A DNA stretch of 64,000 bases. Source: Periweissella beninensis. GTDB taxonomy: Bacteria > Bacillota > Bacilli > Lactobacillales > Lactobacillaceae. Shown here in pieces: positions 54,766 to 63,374 of this stretch (position 1 is its first letter; each line of letters starts with the position of its first letter). Location: positions 1-64,000 of the forward strand of contig NZ_JAFBDN010000004.1 in assembly GCF_016908275.1 (NCBI RefSeq), read 5' to 3'. The position numbers were made by a program, and so were the translations under genes. A model generated the notes under the pieces. It searched no databases and was not told where the DNA came from. It worked only from the letters and a program-made list of their open reading frames with translations.

Positions 54766-55935
54766 ATGAAAGAAGTTGCGTTAAATAATGATGTTGTCTA
54801 TTTAGACAATGCTGCAACAACACCAATGGTACCAAGTGTTATTAATGAAATGCTTGATAAAATGCAAAATGTATATGGAAATGCATCATCAACCCATGCA
54901 GCCGGCCGGGAAGCACACATGATTTTAGAAAATGCGCGCCAAACAATTGCTAAGTCAATTAATGCGCTGCCAGAAGAGATTGTTTTTACTTCGGGTGGGA
55001 CAGAATCTGATAATACCGCAATTATGGGTACGGCGATTGCCCGTCAGCATTTAGGGAAACATATTATTACCACTGCTATTGAACATAAGGCTATTTTGCA
55101 ACCACTTGCATGGTTAGAAAAACAAGGCTTTGAGGTAACTTATTTACCGGTTGATGAAAATGGGGTGATTAGCTTAACTGATTTTAAAGCCGCATTGAGG
55201 GATGATACAATTTTAGTTACCATCATGATGGGTAACAATGAGGTTGGTTCACATATGCCAATTCAGGCAATCGGTGAAATTCTAAAAGATCATCAAGCTT
55301 GGTTTCATACCGATGCAGTGCAAGCATTCGGCTTGTTAGATATTGATGTTAAAGTTGCTAACATTGATATGCTATCAACATCGGCACATAAGATTAATGG
55401 TCCAAAGCAATTAGGCTTTTTATATCGTAAAACAGGACTTGTTTTCCCTAGCTACCTTAAAGGTGGCGATCAAGAAGATAAGCGCCGGGCTGGTACCGAA
55501 AATATTCCAGCCATTGCTGGGTTTGCTCAAGCGGTGGCTGAATTAACCGCCACTGAAAAGGCCAAACGGCAAGCAAAATACTATGATTTTAAAAAGCTTG
55601 TCTTAGATCGACTAAAGCAAGCAGGTGTTGAAGTAGCGGTTAATGGTAGTTTAACCGCTGATGGCTTGCAACACGTTTTAAATATTTGGATTAAAGGAGT
55701 TTCCACATATGTGATGCAAACCAATTTAGACTTAGCCGGGATTGCTATTTCAGGTGGATCTGCTTGTACTGCTGGCTCACTAGAACCATCACATGTGTTA
55801 ACAGCTATGTATGGGAGTACTTCACCTCGTATTAGCGAATCTATTCGTCTTAGTTTTGGAAGATATACAACAAGTGATGATCTTAATTATTTTGTTGATC
55901 AAGTAATTAAGATTGTTAAGCGGTTGCATCAATAA
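54766..55935 (+). CDS. cysteine desulfurase
   Basis: The 389-residue class V aminotransferase has YLDNAATTP, PLP Lys in STSAHKINGPKQLG, and catalytic Cys in SGGSACTAGS. It supplies persulfide sulfur, probably to MnmA, whose gene lies 2 kb upstream. No IscU or ThiI gene is adjacent. Confidence 0.93.
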   Translation: MKEVALNNDVVYLDNAATTPMVPSVINEMLDKMQNVYGNASSTHAAGREAHMILENARQTIAKSINALPEEIVFTSGGTESDNTAIMGTAIARQHLGKHIITTAIEHKAILQPLAWLEKQGFEVTYLPVDENGVISLTDFKAALRDDTILVTIMMGNNEVGSHMPIQAIGEILKDHQAWFHTDAVQAFGLLDIDVKVANIDMLSTSAHKINGPKQLGFLYRKTGLVFPSYLKGGDQEDKRRAGTENIPAIAGFAQAVAELTATEKAKRQAKYYDFKKLVLDRLKQAGVEVAVNGSLTADGLQHVLNIWIKGVSTYVMQTNLDLAGIAISGGSACTAGSLEPSHVLTAMYGSTSPRISESIRLSFGRYTTSDDLNYFVDQVIKIVKRLHQ

Positions 55936-55942
55936 ATACATT

Positions 55943-55977
55943 AAAAAGGAACCTGGGCTAAAGCCAGGTTCCTTTTT
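55943..55977. terminator. bidirectional terminator
   Basis: AAAAAGGAACCTGG pairs perfectly with CCAGGTTCCTTTTT around a short loop. It serves the cysteine desulfurase and, from the other side, the VanZ-like gene. Confidence 0.9.
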
Positions 55978-55994
55978 AAGTTGATAATATGAGA

Positions 55995-56582
55995 TTAATT
56001 GCTTAGTTGTTTGAACCAAGGTAGTTTTTTTAGAAGCAACCAAATTAAAAAGCCTAGGAAGGCCCCTATCGTGTTCAAAATTAAATCACTAGTTTCAAAA
56101 TAACGATTAGTTAAATAAAAATAGCTTAGAATTAATTGATACGTTTCAATACTTAAGGATACGCCAAAACCTGCTAAAGTAGCTTTAAAAATAGTATTAA
56201 TTTTAGGACAAACATAGTTAATCATTATGCCAAAAGGGACTAGCATGACTAAGTTGCCAAAAAATTGATAAGCCCAAAAGCTATTAGGAAAAAAGGCAAA
56301 CATTGAGGTGGGATTGAGATGAATAATATCAGTTTGTTGGCCAAACTGGCCAAAGTATGCCTTAATCCGCCAAAAATGATAAATGTAGATTGGCATAAGT
56401 GTTAATTTAGCAACGTTTGCTAGATAGAATGTAAAGATTGCTAACATAGTTGTTCGTAATTCAAAAAAACGATATTTATTTTGCTTTAAAAACCACCACC
56501 CAAAACCGATTAACCAAATTAGATAACATACTGCTAAGCTATTAATTGCACGTGGAAATATATATTGATTATTAATCAGCAT
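55995..56582 (-). CDS. VanZ-family membrane protein
   Basis: The 195-residue protein has about five membrane helices. Conserved VanZ features include NLVMLVPFGIMINYV, a Glu in ETYQLILSYFYL, and a DLILNTIGAFLGF end. The function is unproven in this family (teicoplanin resistance for VanZ itself). AAGGAG lies upstream. Confidence 0.85.
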   Translation of the reverse strand: MLINNQYIFPRAINSLAVCYLIWLIGFGWWFLKQNKYRFFELRTTMLAIFTFYLANVAKLTLMPIYIYHFWRIKAYFGQFGQQTDIIHLNPTSMFAFFPNSFWAYQFFGNLVMLVPFGIMINYVCPKINTIFKATLAGFGVSLSIETYQLILSYFYLTNRYFETSDLILNTIGAFLGFLIWLLLKKLPWFKQLSN

Positions 56583-56731
56583 GAGAACTCCTTATTATAA
56601 ATTACTTCTAAGTAAGTAATTTTACGCATAATGTGAAAAAAGGACAATTATTTATCATTAGTTTTATAATATTTTAAATAATTTGCCGAGAATGTAGTAT
56701 AATTACTTATTATTAATAACTAAGGATGAGA

Positions 56732-57175
56732 ATGAATATGGAAGAAATAAAAGTAATCTATGCCAGTATGAGTGGCCGTAATCAACATCTAGCAGAGTAT
56801 GTTAATAATTTTTTAACAACTAAGGGCTATCCTGTAATTAATGAAGAAATTTCACAAAGTGATGCGTTTACCTTAGCCGATTATAAAAAAGTAATTTTAA
56901 TCAGTTATACATATCATGATGGTGATCTTCCAGATGAAGCGTTAGACTTTTATGATGATCTAAACGATGTTGATTTAACAGGCGTAGAATTTGCTTTAAT
57001 CGGTTCTAGTTCAACAACCCATGAACATTTTGGCCGCGCTTTAGATCGCTACTTTAAACGGCTAACGGCTAAGCAAGCCACTGTGATTGCAGCACCGGTT
57101 AAAATTGATCGTGATCCACAAGCCACTGATTATCAAAGAATCGATGCGTTATTGAATGCGTTATTAGCTGATTAA
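56732..57175 (+). CDS. flavodoxin
   Basis: The protein has up to 147 residues. The phosphate-binding loop is YASMSGRNQHLAEYV (T/S-x-S-G-x-N pattern), and the 50s loop is SYTYHDGDLPDEALDFYDDL. It is an FMN-dependent low-potential electron carrier. ATGs at 56726, 56732 and 56738 are in frame; AAGGA at 56722-56726 favours the second or third. Confidence 0.88.
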   Translation: MNMEEIKVIYASMSGRNQHLAEYVNNFLTTKGYPVINEEISQSDAFTLADYKKVILISYTYHDGDLPDEALDFYDDLNDVDLTGVEFALIGSSSTTHEHFGRALDRYFKRLTAKQATVIAAPVKIDRDPQATDYQRIDALLNALLAD

Positions 57176-57283
57176 TCTAAGTAACCAAGCTGTAAACTGC
57201 ACATGATTAAACAATCTGCTTTCTTATTAACCGTTATTGGCTACCCAAAGTCATTAATTAGGAATATAAAAAACTTAAAAAAG

Positions 57284-57328
57284 AAAGATTGAACCTATCA
57301 AAATTAGATAAGTGCAATCTTTTTTATT
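57284..57328. terminator. bidirectional terminator between flavodoxin and hlyIII
   Basis: AAAGATTG pairs with CAATCTTT, with inner TATC/GATA pairing, followed by a T run. Confidence 0.7.
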
Positions 57329-57349
57329 TTAATCGGCAAAATAATCGGC

Positions 57350-57988
57350 TTAGACTGACAAAAAAATAGAAAAATACATTAAGGCAGCGCCAGCTAAAAC
57401 AAATAGATGCCACCAGACATGGCCAAAAGGAATTCGTTTAATTGAATAAACACCGGCACCAACAGTATACGTAATGCCACCGGCTAGTAAAAACCAAAAG
57501 CTAATAGGACTAAGGGTGTGCCAAAGGGTAGGCATTGCGAGAATGATCATCCAACCCATCACAATATAAATAATGACTGATAACCACAACCAACGGCCGA
57601 CAAAAAAAATTTCGTAGATAATTCCTAAAATAGTCATAGTTAAAATTACCGTCCAAATTGTCCAGCCCGAAACACCACCGATTGCTAACCAACAATAAGG
57701 GGTATAGGAACCAAAAATAACGAGAAAAATACCAGCATGATCAAAAATTTGAAAAATACGGCTAGCACGCGTAAAAACAAGTGAATGAAACAGCGTGGAC
57801 ATCAATAAGAAGAAGCAAACCGTGGCACCATAAATGATAAAGGCGGTCATGGCAAATGAGCTTCGCTGGAGTTGCGCCTCATGAATTAGTAAAATAATAT
57901 AACCAGCGACTGCTAATAAGAAGCCAACACCATGGGTAATAGCATTCCAAATTTCGTAGATTATTTGATAGCGTTTATTTTCTAGCAT
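57350..57988 (-). CDS. hemolysin III/PAQR-family membrane protein
   Basis: The 212-residue protein has seven membrane helices. It has the family metal-site motifs EIWNAITHGVG, STLFHSLVF, FDHAGIFLVIFGSYTPY and GHVWWHLFV. Members may act as ceramidase-like hydrolases; their role in bacteria is unclear. It is divergent from cvfB. Confidence 0.9.
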   Translation of the reverse strand: MLENKRYQIIYEIWNAITHGVGFLLAVAGYIILLIHEAQLQRSSFAMTAFIIYGATVCFFLLMSTLFHSLVFTRASRIFQIFDHAGIFLVIFGSYTPYCWLAIGGVSGWTIWTVILTMTILGIIYEIFFVGRWLWLSVIIYIVMGWMIILAMPTLWHTLSPISFWFLLAGGITYTVGAGVYSIKRIPFGHVWWHLFVLAGAALMYFSIFLSV

Positions 57989-58024
57989 GTCCTTAATCAG
58001 CTCCTTTTGTCTAGTTGTTATAGT

Positions 58025-58077
58025 TAGTGTAACTTATTTAAATAGTTTTGTAAACTAGATGTTAAAAAGTTACACTA
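58025..58077. promoter_or_regulatory. inverted repeat in the hlyIII/cvfB divergent region
   Basis: TAGTGTAACTT (58025-58035) and AAGTTACACTA (58067-58077) are perfect 11-bp arms 31 bases apart. TGTAAACTA also occurs twice nearby. These are possible operator half-sites; no cognate regulator is adjacent. Confidence 0.45.
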
Positions 58078-58177
58078 TTTATTAGTTGAATTCTAGGTTA
58101 TGTAAACTATCCATGCTATACTAAACACTGGATATTATTATATGATAATTGTAATTAAAAGAAGTTGAGGAAAAAAA

Positions 58178-59056
58178 ATGCAAGAACTTGTAGGTCGTGT
58201 AATTGAAGCAAAAGTGACTGATTCAAACGACAAGTATTATTTTATGCAAAAGGCGGGGGTCACCTTCCAGATGCTAAAAAGTGAAATGGATGCTGAAGGC
58301 AAAACGTTACATATTGGTGGCTTAATTACTGGGTTTGCCTATGAAAATGAAAATCATCAAATGCAAATGACTCGTAAGCTGCCCAAGGTACAAATTGGTC
58401 ACTATGCGTGGGGTGAGGTGGTTGCTCAACGCCGGGACTTAGGTGTTTTTGTTAATATTGGTTTACCAAATAAAGATGTCGTAATTTCATTAGATACACT
58501 ACCCACTATCATGGCATTATGGCCCCAAAAGGGTGATCGGGTCATGTTGAGCCTAATGGTTGATAATAAAGGTCGTCTATGGGGAAAATTAGCCGATGAG
58601 AGTATTTTTAAAGCAGTGACGCTTAAAGCACGCCCTGCCTTAAAAAATGAAAATATTACGGCAACTGTTTTTCGCTTAAAAATGGTAGGAACCTTTGTTT
58701 TAACTGATGAATATTATATGGGTTTTGTCCATCCTGATGAACGTGATCGAGAACCACGTTTAGGGGAAGTAGTTAAAGCTCGTGTGATTGGGGTGCGCCA
58801 AGATGGGTTACTTAATTTAAGCTTAAAGCCACGGGCATATGAAGCGATTTCGCAAGATGCCAAAATGTTATTAGCAATGCTTGAACATAATCAAACCCAT
58901 ACACTGCCTTTTACTGACAAAAGTGATCCCAAAGCAATTAAAGAATACTTTGGCATATCAAAAGGTCAATTTAAACGTGCTATTGGTAACCTGTTAAAAC
59001 AACGCTTAGTACAACAAAGTGAAGGACAATTAAAATTAGTTAATAAGGAAAACTAA
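58178..59056 (+). CDS. cvfB: S1-domain RNA-binding protein CvfB
   Basis: The 292-residue protein has S1-like domains (GHYAWGEVVAQRRDLGVFVNIGLPNKDVVI, and MGFVHPDERDREPRLGEVVKARVIGVRQDG) and a C-terminal winged helix (EYFGISKGQFKRAIGNLLKQRLV). Its stop overlaps the xerD ATG. CvfB/YitL affects virulence and RNA metabolism in other Firmicutes. Confidence 0.9.
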   Translation: MQELVGRVIEAKVTDSNDKYYFMQKAGVTFQMLKSEMDAEGKTLHIGGLITGFAYENENHQMQMTRKLPKVQIGHYAWGEVVAQRRDLGVFVNIGLPNKDVVISLDTLPTIMALWPQKGDRVMLSLMVDNKGRLWGKLADESIFKAVTLKARPALKNENITATVFRLKMVGTFVLTDEYYMGFVHPDERDREPRLGEVVKARVIGVRQDGLLNLSLKPRAYEAISQDAKMLLAMLEHNQTHTLPFTDKSDPKAIKEYFGISKGQFKRAIGNLLKQRLVQQSEGQLKLVNKEN

Positions 59057-59946
59057 TGGATAATAAAAAGTTAGTGACGGAATATTTACAATATGTGCGG
59101 GTTGAACGAGGTTTAGCTACTAATACAATTACAAGTTATCGGCAAGATTTAAGGAAGTATTTAACTTATTTAAAACAACAAAAAATAACGGCGACGACAG
59201 TCAGTCATTTTGAAATATTAAATTATCTAACTTATTTAAATCAGCGCGGTAGTTCGCAAAATAGCATCATTCATATGGTGACTTCATTACGCAAATTTTA
59301 TCAGTATTTAATTCAAGTGCACGTAATTACTAGCAATCCAATGGAAAAAGTAGTTATGCCCAAAAAGAAGCAACATCTACCGGATGTGTTAAGTGTGGCC
59401 GATGTTGAATTGATTTTAGCCACACCAGATGTAAAGACACCATTGGGTATTCGTAATCGAGCCATGCTTGAAATGATGTATGCTACCGGTTTACGAGTTT
59501 CTGAAATCGTTAATTTAAAAATTTCTGATTTGCATTTTGAATTAGGATTATTACAAACTTTGGGAAAAGGTGACAAGGAACGGGTTGTTCCAATCGGTGA
59601 CTTAGCAATTGAATGGGTGGCTCGCTATTATCATAATGTCCGACCTAAGCAATTAAAAGGCAACGAAAGTGTGTATTTATTTTTAAATGATCATGGACAT
59701 CATCTCACACGACAAGGTATTTGGAAAATTATTAAACAAATAGTCCGGCAAGCAGGGATAACTAAAGACGTTTCCCCTCATACATTACGCCATTCATTTG
59801 CAACGCATATTTTAGAAAATGGCGCTGACTTAAGGATTGTCCAAGAATTGTTAGGGCATGCGGATATCTCAACAACCCAAATATATACACACATTACGAA
59901 TGAACGAGCTCGTGCAGTCTTCAATAAAGCACATCCGCGGGCTTAA
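59056..59946 (+). CDS. xerD: tyrosine recombinase XerD
   Basis: The 296-residue protein has an N-terminal SAM-like domain and catalytic Arg in TGLRVSEIV, Lys in LGKGDKERVV, HTLRHSFATH, LGHADIST and Tyr in TQIYTHI. It resolves chromosome dimers at dif. Its position before ribT and scpAB is the usual one in Lactobacillales, so it is housekeeping, not a mobile-element integrase. Confidence 0.95.
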   Translation: MDNKKLVTEYLQYVRVERGLATNTITSYRQDLRKYLTYLKQQKITATTVSHFEILNYLTYLNQRGSSQNSIIHMVTSLRKFYQYLIQVHVITSNPMEKVVMPKKKQHLPDVLSVADVELILATPDVKTPLGIRNRAMLEMMYATGLRVSEIVNLKISDLHFELGLLQTLGKGDKERVVPIGDLAIEWVARYYHNVRPKQLKGNESVYLFLNDHGHHLTRQGIWKIIKQIVRQAGITKDVSPHTLRHSFATHILENGADLRIVQELLGHADISTTQIYTHITNERARAVFNKAHPRA

Positions 59947-59966
59947 TAATAATAGGGGGTACATTA

Positions 59967-60347
59967 ATGTTAGTAAAGTATCGTGATGATTTTAAAAAGA
60001 ATGCTATGGGTTTATTATCGTATGTCCCAGGATTAAGAGATGTCAATCGACTAGATAATGAATTTTCATGGTATGCTATTAGTTCAACACGGGAATTACT
60101 TTTATGGCGTGATAATAATGGCCATTTTATTGCGTTAGTTGGTGTTGAGCATACCTATGGTGTTTTAGTCTTAAGGTATGTTTCAATTATGCCAGAGTTT
60201 CGCAATGGCCCACTTTTATTTGAAGTTTTGGATGCGTTAAATCAATGTTATCCGAATGAAATTTTAATGGGTACAATTGCTGGCCAAAAAATTGTTAATG
60301 CATGGAGACGTAATTATGAACAGCGAACTGCAAATCAAATTAAGTGA
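59967..60347 (+). CDS. ribT: RibT-like GNAT acetyltransferase
   Basis: The 126-residue protein with a GNAT-like core (LVGVEHTYGVLVLRYVSIMPEFR) is found in this exact place in lactobacilli and is linked to riboflavin genes in Bacillus. The riboflavin transporter ribU lies downstream after rluB. Its 3' end overlaps scpA by 32 bases. Confidence 0.8.
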   Translation: MLVKYRDDFKKNAMGLLSYVPGLRDVNRLDNEFSWYAISSTRELLLWRDNNGHFIALVGVEHTYGVLVLRYVSIMPEFRNGPLLFEVLDALNQCYPNEILMGTIAGQKIVNAWRRNYEQRTANQIK

Positions 60348-61062
60348 TTTTGAAGGACCACTTGATTTATTGTTACATTTAATCAAAAAAGCAGAAGTTG
60401 ATATTTATGATATCCCGATTGTTCAAATAACCGAACAGTATATGGAATTTTTACATAGCCAGCCAAATTTATCGTTAGATATTGCGGGTGAATTTCTTGT
60501 CATGGCCGCGAGTTTAATGCAAATAAAGTCACGGTATCTTCTACCGCAACAACCAACTTTTGATATTGAAACTGGTGATGAGGTTTATCAAGATCCACGT
60601 CAGGACTTAGTCAACCAGTTATTAGAGTATAAACAATATCAACAGGCGGCTAATCAGTTACATGAATATGAGCAAGCGCGACAACAACAGTTTTCACGAA
60701 CACCTATGGCGGTACCACATGAAATTAAATTAAAGCCAATTCAACCAGGGATTGAACTAGCTGATTTACAAGCAGCATTTACCAAAATGCTTAAACGAAA
60801 ACAGCTGAGTGTGCCAATTGCGGCTACGATAAAAAAGGAAAGTTATACTATCACACAAAAAACATTTTTCATTACGCAACAATTGGCAGCTAATCCGCAA
60901 GGAATTGAATTTAAGACGTTATTTAATGATGATTTTGAAGTTACAGAGTATGTAACAACGTTTTTAGCAATGCTTGAAATGACCAAGCATCATAAACTAT
61001 TAATTAAGCAAACGGCGCATAATGCCACAATAATGCTCTACCAGGCAGTAAAAATAAATTAA
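60316..61062 (+). CDS. scpA: segregation and condensation protein A
   Basis: The 248-residue kleisin has an N-terminal LSDFEGPLDLLLHLIKKAEVDIYDIPI motif and a C-terminal winged helix. The start at 60316 has GGAG upstream and lies inside ribT; an earlier in-frame ATG at 60277 lacks one. It acts with Smc and ScpB in chromosome segregation. Confidence 0.93.
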   Translation: MNSELQIKLSDFEGPLDLLLHLIKKAEVDIYDIPIVQITEQYMEFLHSQPNLSLDIAGEFLVMAASLMQIKSRYLLPQQPTFDIETGDEVYQDPRQDLVNQLLEYKQYQQAANQLHEYEQARQQQFSRTPMAVPHEIKLKPIQPGIELADLQAAFTKMLKRKQLSVPIAATIKKESYTITQKTFFITQQLAANPQGIEFKTLFNDDFEVTEYVTTFLAMLEMTKHHKLLIKQTAHNATIMLYQAVKIN

Positions 61063-61088
61063 ACTTAATATTTTAGGAGTATATAATC

Positions 61089-61694
61089 GTGACAAGTTTA
61101 GCTCAAGTTGAAGGTTTGGTTTTTATTGCGGGTGATGAAGGAATTAGCTTAGATAATTTAAAAGCGTTAACTGAGTTTCAAAAACCTGCTTTGATTGCAA
61201 TGCTTGATGAATTAGCGCGGAAATACAAAACTGATGATGATTGTAGTTTTGAATTATTACAGAATGCAGAAGTATATCGGCTAGCGACTAAGGCTAATCT
61301 TAATCCGGTAATTAAGCAGTATTTTGAAGAACCGCTCTCGACCAACCTTACACAAGCATCACTAGAGGTTTTAGCGATCATCGCATATCGCCAACCAGTA
61401 ACGCGAATTGAAGTAGATGAAATTCGTGGTGTTCAGTCAAGTTCAATTATTCAGAAACTACAGTTACGCAATCTAATTGAAGATATTGGGCGTAAAAATA
61501 AACCTGGTCGACCAATTATCTATGGGACGTCAAATTACTTTTTAAATTACTTTGGTTTGAAAAGTTTAACCGAATTACCACAATTAACCGACCAGGATAA
61601 TTTAATAGATAATACTGAAATGACCGGTGACTTATTTTTAGCAGCGTTCAATAAGCAAAATAATACGATACAAACAGATACTAAGAAGGAGTAA
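61089..61694 (+). CDS. scpB: segregation and condensation protein B
   Basis: The 201-residue protein has tandem winged helices: ALVEGLVFIAG-like start, LEVLAIIAYRQPVTRIEVDEIRGV and GRPIIYGTSNYFLNYFGLKSL. It starts at GTG with AGGAG upstream. It partners ScpA. Confidence 0.93.
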   Translation: MTSLAQVEGLVFIAGDEGISLDNLKALTEFQKPALIAMLDELARKYKTDDDCSFELLQNAEVYRLATKANLNPVIKQYFEEPLSTNLTQASLEVLAIIAYRQPVTRIEVDEIRGVQSSSIIQKLQLRNLIEDIGRKNKPGRPIIYGTSNYFLNYFGLKSLTELPQLTDQDNLIDNTEMTGDLFLAAFNKQNNTIQTDTKKE

Positions 61695-61697
61695 TTA

Positions 61698-62450
61698 ATG
61701 GCAGATAGATTGCAAAAGGTAATGGCCCAAGCCGGAATTGCGTCACGACGTAAATCAGAAGAGTTAATTAAGGCAGGTCACGTTAAAATAAATGGTCAAG
61801 TAATGACAGAATTAGGTTATAAAGTTGCAACAAAAGATAAGATCGAGGTTGATGGCATTCCAATGCAACAACCCGAAAAGCATGTTTATTACTTACTTTA
61901 TAAGCCACGTGGTGTTGTTTCAACAGTTAGTGATGAAAAGGGCCGAAAGACGGTTGTTGACTTATTAACTGATGTACCTGAAAGAGTTTATCCAGTTGGA
62001 CGCCTAGATTATGATACTACTGGGGCCTTAATTATGACTAATGATGGGGCCTTAATGCAACAATTAACCCATCCTAAATATGAGGTCGATAAGGTTTATA
62101 CTGCTAAGGTTGAAGGCTTACCAACTAATGACCAACTCCAAACTTTGCGGCATGGTATTATCCTCGAGGGGAAAAAAACCAAACCCGCCAAAACTAAAAT
62201 TTTAGCTACAAATACAAAAAAGGGCAAGACAACTAGTTTAGTTCAAATTACGATTCATGAGGGTCGTAATCATCAGGTTAAAAAAATGTTTAAAGCAATT
62301 GGGCATGAGGTTGTTGGTTTGCGCCGAGAAAAATATGGCTTCCTTGATTTAACCGGATTACAACCAGGGGAGTATCGTGATTTACGGTTTGAAGAAGTTG
62401 AAGCCTTACAAAGTGGCTTTGCTAACTTTAAGCAACAAGGGCGACTTTAA
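61698..62450 (+). CDS. rluB: 23S rRNA pseudouridine synthase RluB
   Basis: The 250-residue protein has an S4 RNA-binding domain (RLQKVMAQAGIASRRKSEELI) and the pseudouridine synthase motif GRLDYDTTGALIMTNDG (catalytic Asp). The gap to scpB is 3 bases, so it is the last gene of the operon. Confidence 0.93.
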   Translation: MADRLQKVMAQAGIASRRKSEELIKAGHVKINGQVMTELGYKVATKDKIEVDGIPMQQPEKHVYYLLYKPRGVVSTVSDEKGRKTVVDLLTDVPERVYPVGRLDYDTTGALIMTNDGALMQQLTHPKYEVDKVYTAKVEGLPTNDQLQTLRHGIILEGKKTKPAKTKILATNTKKGKTTSLVQITIHEGRNHQVKKMFKAIGHEVVGLRREKYGFLDLTGLQPGEYRDLRFEEVEALQSGFANFKQQGRL

Positions 62451-62479
62451 ACATATTAAGAATTGATTATAAATAATTC

Positions 62480-62508
62480 TTGACAACTTTTTAAGCATAA
62501 GTTATGCT
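62480..62508 (+). promoter_or_regulatory. promoter of the ribU transcript
   Basis: TTGACA (62480-62485), 17 bases, TATGCT (62503-62508), directly before the FMN riboswitch. Confidence 0.75.
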
Positions 62509-62531
62509 TTAGTTAAATTAATATACAGTAA

Positions 62532-62644
62532 ATCTTCAGGGCAGGGTGTAATTCCCGACCGGCGGTAAAGTCCGCGACCTTGTTTTTAACAAGTTGAACT
62601 GGTGTGATTCCAGTACCGACAGTAAAGTCTGGTATGTAGAAGAT
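62532..62644 (+). ncRNA. FMN riboswitch (RFN element)
   Basis: The conserved RFN blocks are present: closing stem ATCTTC/GAAGAT, GGGCAGGGTG, GACCGGCGGTAAAGTCCGCGA-type core, and CCAGTACCGACAGTAAAGTCTGG. It senses FMN and, with the terminator downstream, shuts off ribU. Confidence 0.97.
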
Positions 62645-62669
62645 TGGTTTATTTTGTTATGGACAAATC

Positions 62670-62705
62670 AATCCTCTTTGTGATGAAGACAGAGAGGATT
62701 TTTAT
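62670..62705 (+). terminator. riboswitch expression-platform terminator
   Basis: AATCCTCTTTGT pairs with ACAGAGAGGATT, then TTTT. The FMN riboswitch would control it. Confidence 0.85.
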
Positions 62706-62767
62706 TTGGCCAAATTTAATTGAATAGCCAAACCACGAAGATCCTGTATCAAAGGATGGTATATATT

Positions 62768-63355
62768 ATGCATAGTGTTTCTAGAACTAGACGATTAGTA
62801 GTAATTGCTTTATTATCAGCAGTCGCAGCAGTTTTAATGATTTTTCCAACTTTACCAATGTTTGGTGGCTTTATGAAACTAGACTTTTCAGTGGTAATTG
62901 TTTTGATTGGGATGTTAATCATGGACTTGCCAAGTGCGTTGGTCATCTTAGTATTTCGATCAGTCATTAAGGTTTTGATTATGAATAGTGGTGTCAATGA
63001 TTGGATTGGAATGCCAATGAATATTATTGCAATGGCACTTTTTATAACGTCAATTTGGCTATTTACCCGTAAAAGTCCTGTCCTTACTCTTAAAAACTAT
63101 ATTATTGGGGCAACTTTTGGTACTGTTAGTTTAACGATTGTGATGGCATTCTTAAATTATGTTTATGCAATTCCTCTTTATCAAAAATTTGCGAACTTTA
63201 GCTTAGCATCAGTGGGGTTAAATTTAAAGCAATGGATTGTTGAAATGGTCTTACCATTTAACTTAATTCAAGGAATTGTATTATCATTTGTAACAGCGCT
63301 TGTAATTTTTCCAATTTTAAATTATATTAAACAACAGAAAGTACAGTTAAAATAA
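62768..63355 (+). CDS. ribU: riboflavin ECF transporter S component
   Basis: The 195-residue protein has six membrane helices. RRLVVIALLSAVAAVLMIF and, after it, KLDFSVVIVLIGMLIMDL are typical of ECF S components, where the KLDFS-type motif contacts riboflavin. It works with shared EcfAA'T. AAAGGATGG lies 9 bases before ATG 62768. Riboswitch control confirms the vitamin. Confidence 0.92.
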   Translation: MHSVSRTRRLVVIALLSAVAAVLMIFPTLPMFGGFMKLDFSVVIVLIGMLIMDLPSALVILVFRSVIKVLIMNSGVNDWIGMPMNIIAMALFITSIWLFTRKSPVLTLKNYIIGATFGTVSLTIVMAFLNYVYAIPLYQKFANFSLASVGLNLKQWIVEMVLPFNLIQGIVLSFVTALVIFPILNYIKQQKVQLK

Positions 63356-63374
63356 TTTAAAAAGAAGGCAGTTT

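Noticed and set aside
59056-59946. Integrase of a mobile element
   Set aside because: Context with cvfB, ribT and scpAB and the XerD-type sequence show it is the housekeeping recombinase; no attachment-site duplication is seen.
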